From Betaproteobacteria bacterium (GTDB lineage: Bacteria; Pseudomonadota; Gammaproteobacteria; Burkholderiales; Burkholderiaceae_C): 60,725 nucleotides of DNA. The position numbers and the translations under genes were made by a program. Every line of letters begins with the position of its first letter. The first letter of the stretch is position 1. The notes below the pieces were generated by a model, which made no database searches, had not been told where the DNA came from, and was given only the letters and a program-made list of their open reading frames with translations. Below, piece by piece: positions 8,305 through 17,927 of this stretch. The stretch lies in assembly GCA_009921265.1 (NCBI GenBank), contig RFYV01000013.1, positions 1-60,725 of the forward strand, in the 5' to 3' direction.

Positions 8305-8327
8305 GTTCGGTCCTTTTTGGAATCCAT

Positions 8328-8771
8328 ATGTTTGAAAAACTTCGCGATAAATCAATAGCTGCAACGCAAGAGCGTTTTGACACCATCGTGGGTAAGACCA
8401 CTCAAATTTATGGCCGCATGGTTTTGCTCGATAGCGTTCGCATCGATGGCAAGGTGGTGGGTAATATCGAGACCATCAAAGACAACAAAGTCACGGTTGC
8501 AATCGGTGCAACGGGTGAAGTTTCAGGCGACATCACGGCATATCGCGTGATGGTGGCAGGGAAGGTTGAAGGTAATATTTATGCTGCTGAGCGCGTTGAG
8601 TTCCACAAAGACTCTGTCGTTCATGGCGATATTTCATATGGCTCAATCGCGATTGAGCATGGTGCACGCTTATTAGGTTTGGTGATCCAAAATCCAGCAG
8701 GCACAAACAACTCAGCAGCAGAAGCCAATTCCGTCATACGTTCAGCACAAACGGGCAAGTCGGGTAGCTAA
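8328..8771 (+). CDS. Bactofilin
   Basis: A 147-residue bactofilin (DUF583), a nucleotide-free cytoskeletal polymer former. The core is a repetitive right-handed beta-helix with regular hydrophobic/glycine spacing (VRIDGKVVGNIE, VAIGATGEVSGDITAYRVMV, AGKVEGNIYAAERVEF, VVHGDISYGSIAIEHGARL), flanked by short disordered tails. It follows an M23 peptidase gene, so it probably scaffolds that enzyme for local wall remodelling near the inner membrane. Confidence 0.92.
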   Translation: MFEKLRDKSIAATQERFDTIVGKTTQIYGRMVLLDSVRIDGKVVGNIETIKDNKVTVAIGATGEVSGDITAYRVMVAGKVEGNIYAAERVEFHKDSVVHGDISYGSIAIEHGARLLGLVIQNPAGTNNSAAEANSVIRSAQTGKSGS

Positions 8772-8785
8772 CATTTAGGCGTCCT

Positions 8786-9637
8786 ATGCAATATCAATCG
8801 CCAGCATGGTTTGATGCCATGTACAACAACCGTGCCATGGTGCCCGACTTCCCTGTTTATTTCGATCAGTGGTTGGCGCAATCTCAAAAAGCCAGACAAG
8901 AACTCCATTCGTTATTGGATGTTTCATATGGTTCCGGTCCACAAGAGACCTTGGATATTTTCCCATCCAAAATTCCCAATGCACCTGTAGTTGTTTTTAT
9001 TCATGGTGGCTATTGGCGCTCATTGGATAAATCGGATCACTCATTTATTGCTCCTTCATTCGTAGAGGCGGGTGCTTGTGTTGTCGTTCCCAATTACGCA
9101 CTTTGTCCCGATGTCACGATTCCTCAAATTGTGATGCAAATGGTCAAGGCCTTGATTTGGGTGTATCGCTATATTCATCATTGGGGGGGTGACCCCTCTC
9201 GCATTCATGTGCAAGGACATTCAGCTGGAGGACATCTAGCAGCCATGCTCATGGCCTGTCAATGGCGTTTGTGCGACGATCAATTACCCGATGATTTGGT
9301 TAAAACAGCTTTGTCAGTTTCTGGGCTTCATGAATTGCATTCAGTGATGCGAGCACCTTTTTTGCATTCAACTTTGAAACTCACCAATGAACATGTTTTG
9401 AAGGCAAGTCCTGCATGGATGCCAGCGCCCGCTCACGGAAAATTGATCGCAGTGGCAGGCGGATTAGAGAGTGATGAATTCAAAAGGCATTGTATTTTGA
9501 TTCAACAAGCATGGGGAAAAGAGCGCGTGCCACAAACACAAATTTTGGACGGCATACATCACTTTAATATTGTGCAGGCTTATGCGGATGTGCGACATCC
9601 CTTGCATCAGTTGGCATTGGGTTTATTGGCTCGATAA
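8786..9637 (+). CDS. Alpha/beta hydrolase (esterase / kynurenine formamidase-like)
   Basis: A 283-residue cytoplasmic hydrolase of the HGG-motif esterase group. The oxyanion motif HGGYW is at residues 73-77 and the nucleophile elbow GHSAGG has Ser at 146. A late His in GIHHFNIVQAY fits the catalytic triad. The HGGYW form is common in arylformamidase-like enzymes, but no tryptophan-degradation genes are nearby, so the substrate is open. The 3' end overlaps the convergent exporter gene by 31 nt. Confidence 0.8.
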   Translation: MQYQSPAWFDAMYNNRAMVPDFPVYFDQWLAQSQKARQELHSLLDVSYGSGPQETLDIFPSKIPNAPVVVFIHGGYWRSLDKSDHSFIAPSFVEAGACVVVPNYALCPDVTIPQIVMQMVKALIWVYRYIHHWGGDPSRIHVQGHSAGGHLAAMLMACQWRLCDDQLPDDLVKTALSVSGLHELHSVMRAPFLHSTLKLTNEHVLKASPAWMPAPAHGKLIAVAGGLESDEFKRHCILIQQAWGKERVPQTQILDGIHHFNIVQAYADVRHPLHQLALGLLAR

Positions 9638-10527
9638 GACGCTTTTAAAAGCCCTGTCGTCATGGCAGTACCGATGAGTATCAATACTGCGCTGGCAACG
9701 CTCCAAATGGTGAAGACTTCATCCAAGGCCACAACGCCTAACCATGTGGAACAAACAGGGATCAAGTAGGTGACGCTCAAAGCCTTGGTAGAGCCCAGCA
9801 AGTTAATCAGTCGAAAATATAAAACATAGGCAACGCCAGAGCAAAAAACACCAACCAGTAACAGCGCAGCAATGGTTTGATTGGAAGGCCAAAGATCGGG
9901 CCAATAGACGACGACAGGAATCAAGAGCAACAATGTGGCACCTATTTGACTGCCTGTAGCAGTTACTAACGCAGGAATGGATTGCAAATTGCGTTGTGTG
10001 TAACTTCCGCTGAGTGCATAACAACTGGTTGCAACCAAACAAGCCAATACCGCCCAACCTGTACCGCCCGCTTTGAATGAAATGCCACCAGGCATGCTGA
10101 GCGCCAAAAGAGTTGCTCCACCAAAACCCAAGATCAATCCCATGAGTCGCCACGCGCTTGGTTTTTCTTTGAGCCAAAGCCATGCAACCAATGCGCCAAA
10201 TAAAGGAGTGGTTGCATTGAGCATCGATGAAAGCCCCGTGCTAATGGATAGGACCGCAAAGCTGTAGCAAACAAATGGAATGCCAGAATTAAGCGTGCCA
10301 ACAAACAATATTTGGGGCAAATTATTTTTGAGCTGTAAAGATTTTTTTTGTTTCCACACAATCAGAAGTAAAAAAATACTTGCAATTGCGACGCGAAACC
10401 ATGCTGTAGGAATAATGCCAATATCTTGAGCTGCTATTTTTAGAAAATAAAAAGAAGAGCCCCAGATGACGGCTAGTAATATAAATTCAGGCAACCATTT
10501 TTTCCAACGAATAGGTGATGTCAACAC
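9607..10527 (-). CDS. EamA/DMT-family transporter
   Basis: A 306-residue inner-membrane protein with ten predicted helices in two EamA repeats (AVIWGSSFYFLKIAAQDIG opens the first; GWAVLACLVATSCYALSGSY the second). Members export amino acids or other small metabolites; the substrate cannot be assigned. Its start overlaps the stop of ogt by 7 nt, so the two are co-transcribed. Confidence 0.88.
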   Translation of the reverse strand: MLTSPIRWKKWLPEFILLAVIWGSSFYFLKIAAQDIGIIPTAWFRVAIASIFLLLIVWKQKKSLQLKNNLPQILFVGTLNSGIPFVCYSFAVLSISTGLSSMLNATTPLFGALVAWLWLKEKPSAWRLMGLILGFGGATLLALSMPGGISFKAGGTGWAVLACLVATSCYALSGSYTQRNLQSIPALVTATGSQIGATLLLLIPVVVYWPDLWPSNQTIAALLLVGVFCSGVAYVLYFRLINLLGSTKALSVTYLIPVCSTWLGVVALDEVFTIWSVASAVLILIGTAMTTGLLKASYRANKPNAN

Positions 10528-11015
10528 AAAACACCTTCACGCTGAAGTAGATCGGTTTTACGCCACAAACCACCTGCATAGCCTGTTAATTGTCCGTTTT
10601 GACCCATTACACGGTGGCAGGGCACAATTAATGAGATGGGATTTCGCCCCACAGCAGCGCCCACTGCACGCGAAGCATTAGGCATTTCAAGATGTTGCGC
10701 CAATTGCGAATAGGTGACGTATTTACCATAGGGTATTTGAATCAAAGCGTGCCAAACTTTTTGTTGAAAATCAGTACCCCAAATAAAATCAATTGGTATA
10801 TCTAATTTTTTTTGACAATCATTAAAGTAGTGAGAGATTTTTGTGTGTGCTTGTACCAAGATGGGGTGGTGGTGATCCAGTGGCCATTGCTCAACATCAG
10901 GCAAGTGTTTTTGATCTTCAAACCACAGGCCCGACAAGCCTTTGGGACTGGCAACCATGGTGATGTTTCCTAAAGGGCTGTTGAAGTGACTCCGATGTAG
11001 GGAAATAGTTTGCAT
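10521..11015 (-). CDS. ogt: Methylated-DNA--protein-cysteine methyltransferase
   Basis: This is the suicide repair protein that moves the methyl group of O6-methylguanine (or O4-methylthymine) onto its own cysteine. The 164-residue protein has the active-site motif VPCHRVMG (Cys 133), the DNA-binding region PYGKYVTYSQLAQ, the Asn-Arg hinge NASRAVGAAVGRNP and the C-terminal LTGYAGGLWRK. This Ogt-like length lacks the Ada regulatory domain. It is divergent from the phosphomannomutase gene and upstream of the EamA exporter. Confidence 0.93.
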   Translation of the reverse strand: MQTISLHRSHFNSPLGNITMVASPKGLSGLWFEDQKHLPDVEQWPLDHHHPILVQAHTKISHYFNDCQKKLDIPIDFIWGTDFQQKVWHALIQIPYGKYVTYSQLAQHLEMPNASRAVGAAVGRNPISLIVPCHRVMGQNGQLTGYAGGLWRKTDLLQREGVLC

Positions 11016-11100
11016 AGGTTTTGAATCAAAAAATACATCTTAACCAATAGTTATGAAAGTTGTGCGATAAACTCTTTAGAAGATTTTTTGGAGTTTTTCA

Positions 11101-12501
11101 ATGCAAGTCAATTCATCTATTTTTAAAGCCTATGATATTCGTGGCGTCGTTCCATCGACGCTCAATCCTGATGTTGCTAAGGCTTTGGGCTTATCGTTTG
11201 GCACGCAAATTTTAGCGATGGGTGAAAAAGTGGTTGCTGTTGGGCGTGACGGGCGTTTGAGCGGGCCCGATTTGAGTCGTGCACTGATCGAAGGATTGGT
11301 ATCTGCAGGAATTGAAGTGATTGATGTCGGTGTTGTCACGACACCGATGCTTTATTTTGCGGCTCACACCTTGTGTACCAGCGGGATTCAAATCACGGGC
11401 AGTCACAACCCCAAAGATTACAACGGCTTCAAAATGATCATGGCTGGTAAAGCCATTTATGGTGAGGACATTCAAGCGCTCAAGCGAATGATGATGGATG
11501 AAACTTGTGTGTTGAAGTCGGGCGGACAGGTGCGCAACATCGATATTTTTAAAGCTTACAAAGACCGCATTTTGGGTGATGTACGTCTATCACGACCGAT
11601 CAAAGTTGTTGTTGATTGTGGCAATGGCGTTGCAGGTGCGACTGCGCCATCTATTTTTAAAGAACTCGGTTGCGAGGTGATTGAATTATTTAGCGAGGTC
11701 GATGGCAATTTTCCTAATCACCACCCCGATCCGAGCAAGCCAGAAAATTTGCTTGATCTCATTGATGCAATCAAAAAAAACGACGCAGAATTAGGCTTGG
11801 CATTTGACGGTGATGGGGATCGTTTGGGCATCGTCACGCGCGACGGGCAAACCATTTATCCTGATCGACAAATGATTTTGTTTTCGCAAGACGTGCTGTC
11901 TCGCGTGCCAGGTGGCGCCATTGTTTTTGACGTCAAGTGCTCTCAACAACTCGCGCCCGCTATTGAGCGCGCGGGTGGAAAAGCCGAGATGTACAAAACC
12001 GGGCACTCGCTCATCAAGGCGCGCATGAAAGAAATCAATTCGCCCTTGGGTGGTGAGATGAGCGGGCATATCTTTTTTAAAGAGCGTTGGTATGGTTTTG
12101 ACGACGGCACTTATGCGGGTTGTCGATTGCTCGAAATTTTGACGCGCGCGCCTGATGCCAATCAAGTGTTGCTGGCGCTGCCCACTAGTCAATCGACGCC
12201 CGAACTCAATGTGCCTTGCAAAGAGGGCGAACCCCATCAAGTCACACACGATTTATTGTCGTTGGTTAAAAAAGAAGGCATGCCTTCACCTTCGTTCAAT
12301 CCTGTTTTGTGCGATATGGATGGATTGCGCATGGATTGGGACGATGGATTTGGTTTGATACGCGCCTCCAACACCACACCTGTATTGGTGTTGCGTTTTG
12401 AAGGCCAAACACAGGCGGCACTCACGCGTATTGAAGCCGACATGATGGCCTTGCTTAAAAAAGTAAAGGCAGACGCCAAAATAGAAAAGGCCTCGCATTG
12501 A
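11101..12501 (+). CDS. Phosphomannomutase/phosphoglucomutase
   Basis: A 466-residue alpha-D-phosphohexomutase interconverting hexose 6- and 1-phosphates for nucleotide-sugar and polysaccharide synthesis. All four signature loops are present: the phosphoserine loop GSHNPKDYNG (Ser 101), the Mg loop DGDGDR (235-240), the sugar loop GEMSGH and the phosphate-binding loop RASNTTPVLVLRFEG. This domain set and length fit the bifunctional AlgC/ManB type. A terminator hairpin overlaps the stop codon. A GGAG box precedes the ATG. Confidence 0.93.
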   Translation: MQVNSSIFKAYDIRGVVPSTLNPDVAKALGLSFGTQILAMGEKVVAVGRDGRLSGPDLSRALIEGLVSAGIEVIDVGVVTTPMLYFAAHTLCTSGIQITGSHNPKDYNGFKMIMAGKAIYGEDIQALKRMMMDETCVLKSGGQVRNIDIFKAYKDRILGDVRLSRPIKVVVDCGNGVAGATAPSIFKELGCEVIELFSEVDGNFPNHHPDPSKPENLLDLIDAIKKNDAELGLAFDGDGDRLGIVTRDGQTIYPDRQMILFSQDVLSRVPGGAIVFDVKCSQQLAPAIERAGGKAEMYKTGHSLIKARMKEINSPLGGEMSGHIFFKERWYGFDDGTYAGCRLLEILTRAPDANQVLLALPTSQSTPELNVPCKEGEPHQVTHDLLSLVKKEGMPSPSFNPVLCDMDGLRMDWDDGFGLIRASNTTPVLVLRFEGQTQAALTRIEADMMALLKKVKADAKIEKASH

Positions 12502-12509
12502 GGCCTTTT
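12485..12509. terminator. Bidirectional rho-independent terminator
   Basis: A 10-bp perfect stem (AAAAGGCCTC / GAGGCCTTTT) with a 5-nt loop ends in T4 on both strands. It overlaps the stop codon of the phosphomannomutase gene and lies 21 nt past the tolC stop, so it serves both convergent genes. Confidence 0.85.
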
Positions 12510-12529
12510 GAGGTGGCGTCTTTGGCTCT

Positions 12530-13999
12530 TTAATTCTCTAATAATTTATTAATGTTGTGCACATCATCTTCTTTGAGTGTGCCTGTTGATTGGCGTAGCT
12601 TAAGGTCGCCAACCAAGACATCATACCGAGCCTTCGCCAACTTGGCTTTTGTCTCAAACAATTGACTTTGAGAGTTGAGCACATCAATGTTGATACGAAC
12701 CCCCACCGAATAGCCTAATTTGTTGGCATCGAGAGCACTTTGACTCGATTCTTCGGCTGCTTCAAATGCTTTAACCTGACCTAAGCCAGATTTGAGGTTG
12801 TAAAAATTGGATCTAACAGATTGTGAAACGGTTCTCTGTGCAGAATCATGATCAGCTCTTGCTTTATCAACTAAAGCCAAAGTTTCTTTAACTCTATTTT
12901 GAACAGAAAATCCGCTAAATAAAGGAACGTTCATAGTAACGCCAACAAAATAAGTTGTGTTTAATCCAGGCAAGTTCGCAGATGTCGCATCCGATCCAAT
13001 AATACGATTCGAAAATCCAGTTGCGGTATATGTGCTGACAGTATTGGACGCTGTACTTGTTGAGCCAAGTGGATAATTTTTTGTATATCCACCATTCAGA
13101 AGTATGGATGGTAGGTGTCCAGTCTTAGCTCTTTCAATTTCCAAAAGTGCAATTTCAAGATCTAATTTTCTGGCTCTAATTTGTAGGCTTTTATCAAGCG
13201 CAAGATTGACCCAGTAATCTTCATTTCCTGAAAGATCAGGTAATGTGATCTTGGCTCGCATGGACTTAGGTTTGCTATTTTTAACGCCTACAAGTTGATC
13301 CAAAGCGCTAGATTTGATAATAAGATCATTTGTAGCAGAAATCTCTTGAGCAATGATCAGGTCGTATCTTGCTTGTGCTTCTTTGGAATCTGTAATGGTT
13401 GCAGTCCCAACTTCAAAATTTCTTTTTGCTGATGCCAATTGTTCTGCTACAGCAATCTTTTGAGTTTGAGCAAATCGTAAATTTTCACTTGAAGTTAAAA
13501 CGTCAAAATAAGCTTGGCCAACCCTAACAATTAAATCTTGTTCGGTTGAAATTAATGTAATATTTGCAGAATCTAAATTTTTTTCAGCCTGTTGAATTTG
13601 AATGGTGTTGGCTGGCGTATAAATATTTTGTTGAAGTGTAACGCCAGCCTTTCTATCGGTGTTCATTCCGTCAATTGTATTTTGGGTCGTTGAATTTAAG
13701 TTGTAAGGCGTACCACCAAATAAACCAGTGTCCCTACCAGATGTGCTGGCATTAGTGGTTGATGTACTTTCAGTACTCGTTCTAGTGCCTGAGGTTTGTA
13801 AGGCAACTGTCGGCATAAAGGTAGCCTTTGCTTGATCTAACTTGGCCTGTGCTGCTGCATACTGCGCCCTTACTGCTTGATAGGTTGCATCATAATTTTT
13901 TGCCGCATCATAGAGCTGTGAAAGATTTTGTGCATGCAAAGGTGCAGAAAACGCAGTTGCAAAAAATACGGCGAGCGTCAGCGGCTTAAAACGTCTCAT
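12530..13999 (-). CDS. tolC: TolC-family outer membrane channel
   Basis: A 489-residue protein with a signal peptide (cleavage after LHAQ, about residue 24) and two outer-membrane-factor repeats of long alpha-helical hairpins (AAKNYDATYQAVRAQYAAAQ starts the first) separated by Ser/Thr-rich beta-barrel segments. TolC is the exit duct for tripartite efflux pumps and type I secretion. It follows pcm by 36 nt on the same strand, downstream of the RND pump genes, its likely partners. Codon use in its middle part looks more AT-rich than its neighbours. Confidence 0.92.
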   Translation of the reverse strand: MRRFKPLTLAVFFATAFSAPLHAQNLSQLYDAAKNYDATYQAVRAQYAAAQAKLDQAKATFMPTVALQTSGTRTSTESTSTTNASTSGRDTGLFGGTPYNLNSTTQNTIDGMNTDRKAGVTLQQNIYTPANTIQIQQAEKNLDSANITLISTEQDLIVRVGQAYFDVLTSSENLRFAQTQKIAVAEQLASAKRNFEVGTATITDSKEAQARYDLIIAQEISATNDLIIKSSALDQLVGVKNSKPKSMRAKITLPDLSGNEDYWVNLALDKSLQIRARKLDLEIALLEIERAKTGHLPSILLNGGYTKNYPLGSTSTASNTVSTYTATGFSNRIIGSDATSANLPGLNTTYFVGVTMNVPLFSGFSVQNRVKETLALVDKARADHDSAQRTVSQSVRSNFYNLKSGLGQVKAFEAAEESSQSALDANKLGYSVGVRINIDVLNSQSQLFETKAKLAKARYDVLVGDLKLRQSTGTLKEDDVHNINKLLEN

Positions 14000-14035
14000 G
14001 GCTGTCCTTGGAATTATTAACTCAGAAGTCGAAAT

Positions 14036-14689
14036 TTAAAAAGAAAACTGTGAATGCTCTTCAAAACCATGGAGTCTAGGTGCTAGGGTGTCCCAAAGCA
14101 CTTTGTGATTCCATTGCTGGTCAGAGATTCGTTTAAAGAGTGTGGTTTGCATCACAGGTTCATCGCCCACAATCGCAATCAATTGCCCACCCACTTTAAG
14201 TTGCGACAAAAGTTTTTCGGGTACTTCGGCAACCGAGCCAGTGAGCACGATTGCGTCATAAGGTCCATCTTGTATGGATCCTTGGCTTCCGTCGCTCAAC
14301 CGAATGTCAACATGATGGAAGCCTGCTTTTTTGAGATTGGATTTAGCGCGTTGTGCCAAATCGTCATGCTGCTCGAAAGAGATGACACGTTTACTTTTGG
14401 CGGCCAACAATGCGGTGAGGTAACCACTGCCTGTGCCGATTTCTAAAACTGTCTCGTTACCTTGAAGGTGTAAATCATGCATGAGGCGCGCGTCGATTCG
14501 AGGTGGCAACATGTATTCGTCGTGACCCAATGTAATTTCTGTGTCGCTATAAGCAATCGACGCCCACTGCGAGGGCACGAATAATTCGCGCTGAATGGAA
14601 GAAAGAATTTGTAAAACGCCAGTATCCAAGACTTGCCACGGGCGGATTTGTTGTTCCACCATGTTAAATCGGGCCTTTTCAAAATTCAT
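14036..14689 (-). CDS. pcm: Protein-L-isoaspartate O-methyltransferase-like
   Basis: A 217-residue PCMT-family methyltransferase. The SAM-binding loop VLEIGTGSGYLTALLA is at about residues 81-96, with the family features MLPPRIDARLM and YDAIVLTGSVAEVPE. PCMT repairs isoaspartyl residues in aged proteins. In many Burkholderiales this gene sits just upstream of tolC, as here, and could have another substrate. It lies between the RND permease (70-nt gap) and tolC. Confidence 0.85.
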   Translation of the reverse strand: MNFEKARFNMVEQQIRPWQVLDTGVLQILSSIQRELFVPSQWASIAYSDTEITLGHDEYMLPPRIDARLMHDLHLQGNETVLEIGTGSGYLTALLAAKSKRVISFEQHDDLAQRAKSNLKKAGFHHVDIRLSDGSQGSIQDGPYDAIVLTGSVAEVPEKLLSQLKVGGQLIAIVGDEPVMQTTLFKRISDQQWNHKVLWDTLAPRLHGFEEHSQFSF

Positions 14690-14759
14690 GTGTTTCCCCG
14701 AGAGAGTCCATTTTTGTAAACTTCAAATTCTATCCTCCCGCACGAGCTTGTGCCAAAAC

Positions 14760-17700
14760 CTAGGCACCACGACATTTTTGCTTGAGCCATTGGGCCAAAT
14801 CGTCCAAATAACAGTACACAACAGGAACGACAACCAGCGTGAGTAAGGATGATGTGATCACCCCGCCAATGACCGCTTGTCCCATGGGCGCGCGTTGCTC
14901 GGATCCTTCGCTGAGCGCAAATGCCAAGGGAACCATGCCGAAGATCATCGCAAGCGTAGTCATCAAGATCGGGCGCAGGCGTACCTTGGCTGCCAACAAG
15001 AGCGCGTCGTGGCGGGAAAGCCCCTTTTGGAGGCTTCCGTCGGCATTGGCAAGACCCTCGCGAGCTCGAATTGCAAAGTCCACCAACAAAATAGCGTTTT
15101 TGGTGACCAAGCCCATTAGCATGACCACGCCAATGATTGAAAACATGGAAAGCGCAGAATTAAACATCAACAAAGCCAAGACGACACCGATGAAGGTGAG
15201 CGGCAAGGAAGTCATGAGCGCCATGGGTTGAAGAAAACTTTTGAATTGGCTGGCCAAAATCATATAAATGAAGATGATGGCCATCGCTAAAGATGAAAGC
15301 GCATAACCAAACGACTCTTGCATGTTTTTGGTGGAACCGCTGAATTGATAGCGATAACCGTCTGGCATCTTGTAGTTGTCCATGATGCGACGAATATCGT
15401 TGGAGATTTCTCCAACTGTCCGGTTGTAGGCGTTGGCATTGATCGCTACTTCGCGCGACATCTCACGTCGATTGATTTGATTGGGGCCTGTGCTTTCTTG
15501 AACTTCTGCAATTTGATTAAGTCGAACGATGCGCGAAGATCCATCGCTGGCTTGCCCCACTGTAAAAGGCAATCGCTCTAAATCTGCAAGTGTTTTTCTG
15601 GCGTCTGGATTAAGACGCACATTGACGTCGTAAGTTTGATCATTGCTTGATCGCCAATTGCCCACCACTTGACCTGCCACCAAGGTTCTGAGTTGTCCGG
15701 AAATTTGTGCAACACCCAATCCCAAATCGGAGGCGGCTTCTCGCTTGACTTTGATTTCAATCGTGGGTTTGTCGGGTTTAACGCTGGAATCCAAATCAAC
15801 CAAGCCTGGTATTTGTTTGACTTGCGGCATGATTTGTTTGGCCATGCGTTCGAGTTCTTGTTGGTCAGGACCCATCAAAGAAAATTCAATTTGTTTGTTG
15901 CCACCCACGGGGTCAACCAAGCCCACGTGCGTCACCGTGATGCCAGGTATGGATAGCAATCGTTGTCGAAACACAGCCGACATTTCATCAACACTTCGCT
16001 TGCGTTGATTGCGGTCCACCATTCGTAAATACATGCTGCAATAGATTTTTCCGTTGGCACTTCCAGTGTTAATTGTTGACAGTGTGTAGCGTACTTCGGG
16101 CATTTCACGCAACACATTTTCAACTTGCTTGGCTTTGGATTCGGTGACTTCGAGCGATGAGCCAACAGGCGTGTAAAAACTGATGTAGGTTTCAGAAAAA
16201 TCAGCTTTAGGAATAAATTCTGTACCGAGTAAAGGGACCATGACCACGCTGATGACAAAGACACTAATAGCGATGAATACGGTGGTGAGTCGATGGCCCA
16301 GTGACCATCGGAGGATTGATTGATAAACCTCGCCGAGTTGATCGGTGAGGGTCGCAAACCAATGCGTCACTTTGCCTATGCTTATGTCGTACCAGTTGCG
16401 AGAAGAATTTGATTGGCCGTGCGATTGAATGGATGGGTCGTGCCAGATGCTCGACAACATCGGGTCGAGTGTGAAGCTTACAAACATTGAAATTAAAACA
16501 GCGGCAACAATGGTGATTCCAAATTCATGAAAAAATTTACCAATGATTCCCGCCATAAAGCCGATGGGTAAAAAAACTGCAACGATCGATAGGGTGGTGG
16601 CCAACACGGCCAAACCAATTTCTTGCGTGCCATCCATCGCCGCCTGATAGGGTGATTTGCCCATCTGTACATGGCGCACAATATTTTCACGAACAACAAT
16701 TGCATCATCGATCAAAAGGCCCACGCACAACGACAAGGCCATGAGCGTGACCATGTTGATGGTGAAGCCAAATAAATCCATAAATAAAAACGTGCCAATG
16801 ATGGCGATGGGCAGAGTCAAACCCGTGATCACGGTGGAGCGCCATGAGTTGAGAAATAAAAACACAATGAGTATGGTAAGAAATGCGCCTTCAAATAAAG
16901 TTTGACGCACATTATTAACCGACACGCGAATGGGGCGAGAGCCATCAAAGATAGGTTGCAATTGAATACCCACGGGCAGATCAGCGCGCATTTCTTGAAT
17001 GGTTTTATTGAGTCCGTCGATCACATCGATGGTGTTTTCATCTTGCGCTTTTTGTACGGTTAAGAGTAACGTGCGTTGACCGTTGTATAGAGCCATGTTC
17101 TCAATTTCTTGCGCGCCGTCTTTAACGGTTGCCACTTGCGACAAGCGAATCGAGGTACTTCCTTTTTTGGCCACTATGATCTCGCCAAAATCTTCGGGTC
17201 GCTCCATTCGTGCTTGTATTTGAACCACGCGATCTTGCGTGATTGAACGAATGGATCCCACAGGTAAATCTTGGTTTTCTGCTTTAACTGCATTGACGAC
17301 TTGATCGGCACTCACCCCCAATGCGTTCATGGCTTGGGGATTGAGATACAAATTGACTTCTCGTTTGGTGCCGCCCACCAAAGTAACCGAACCCACACCG
17401 CGCACATTTTCTAAACGTTTTTTGAGTTTTTCGTCGGCCCAATTGGTCAGTTCAACCCCCGACATGGGCTTGGTTGCGTTTGATGTGGGTAAAACAGCGA
17501 GTGACCAAATTGAGCGGCTCGATGGATCGAATCGAATCACGCGGGACTCTTTGACTTCGGTACGCAAAAGATTTCTGATGCTGGCTACTTTTTCTCTCAC
17601 GTCGTCAGCGGCTTTGCGTCCTTCAATGTGAAGTTGAAATTCCAAGACGACGATGGATTGACCTTCATAACTGCGCGAGGTGAGTGCGTTGATGCCTGCA

Positions 17701-17921
17701 ATCGAGTTAACGGCTTCTTCGATTTTTTTGCTGACTTCACTCTCGACAATTTCGGGAGCAGCACCTGGGTATTCGGTAATCACAACAACGACAGGAAAAT
17801 CGATGTTGGGAAATTGATCAATTTTGAGGCGTTGATAAGAAAACAAACCCAGCACCACAAAGGCCATCATGACCATGGTGGCAAAAACCGGATTTTTGAG
17901 ACTGACTTGAGTGAACCACAT
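14760..17921 (-). CDS. RND-family multidrug efflux permease
   Basis: A 1053-residue AcrB/MexB-type proton antiporter of the inner membrane, full length and uninterrupted, with twelve helices and two large periplasmic loops. The proton-relay residues are present: the Asp pair in [10 protein letters not shown] (TM4) and Lys in [12 protein letters not shown] (TM10). The N-terminus is typical ([15 protein letters not shown] helix, then [11 protein letters not shown]). It follows the adaptor gene by 6 nt in the order tetR, adaptor, permease. It would form a tripartite pump with the adaptor and TolC. Substrates cannot be predicted. Confidence 0.95.
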   Translation of the reverse strand: MWFTQVSLKNPVFATMVMMAFVVLGLFSYQRLKIDQFPNIDFPVVVVITEYPGAAPEIVESEVSKKIEEAVNSIAGINALTSRSYEGQSIVVLEFQLHIEGRKAADDVREKVASIRNLLRTEVKESRVIRFDPSSRSIWSLAVLPTSNATKPMSGVELTNWADEKLKKRLENVRGVGSVTLVGGTKREVNLYLNPQAMNALGVSADQVVNAVKAENQDLPVGSIRSITQDRVVQIQARMERPEDFGEIIVAKKGSTSIRLSQVATVKDGAQEIENMALYNGQRTLLLTVQKAQDENTIDVIDGLNKTIQEMRADLPVGIQLQPIFDGSRPIRVSVNNVRQTLFEGAFLTILIVFLFLNSWRSTVITGLTLPIAIIGTFLFMDLFGFTINMVTLMALSLCVGLLIDDAIVVRENIVRHVQMGKSPYQAAMDGTQEIGLAVLATTLSIVAVFLPIGFMAGIIGKFFHEFGITIVAAVLISMFVSFTLDPMLSSIWHDPSIQSHGQSNSSRNWYDISIGKVTHWFATLTDQLGEVYQSILRWSLGHRLTTVFIAISVFVISVVMVPLLGTEFIPKADFSETYISFYTPVGSSLEVTESKAKQVENVLREMPEVRYTLSTINTGSANGKIYCSMYLRMVDRNQRKRSVDEMSAVFRQRLLSIPGITVTHVGLVDPVGGNKQIEFSLMGPDQQELERMAKQIMPQVKQIPGLVDLDSSVKPDKPTIEIKVKREAASDLGLGVAQISGQLRTLVAGQVVGNWRSSNDQTYDVNVRLNPDARKTLADLERLPFTVGQASDGSSRIVRLNQIAEVQESTGPNQINRREMSREVAINANAYNRTVGEISNDIRRIMDNYKMPDGYRYQFSGSTKNMQESFGYALSSLAMAIIFIYMILASQFKSFLQPMALMTSLPLTFIGVVLALLMFNSALSMFSIIGVVMLMGLVTKNAILLVDFAIRAREGLANADGSLQKGLSRHDALLLAAKVRLRPILMTTLAMIFGMVPLAFALSEGSEQRAPMGQAVIGGVITSSLLTLVVVPVVYCYLDDLAQWLKQKCRGA

Positions 17922-17927
17922 GGTTTG

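Noticed and set aside
8860-9060. Esterase as true kynurenine formamidase (KynB)
   Set aside because: The HGGYW motif is suggestive, but no tryptophan-degradation genes are nearby, so only a general esterase call is kept.
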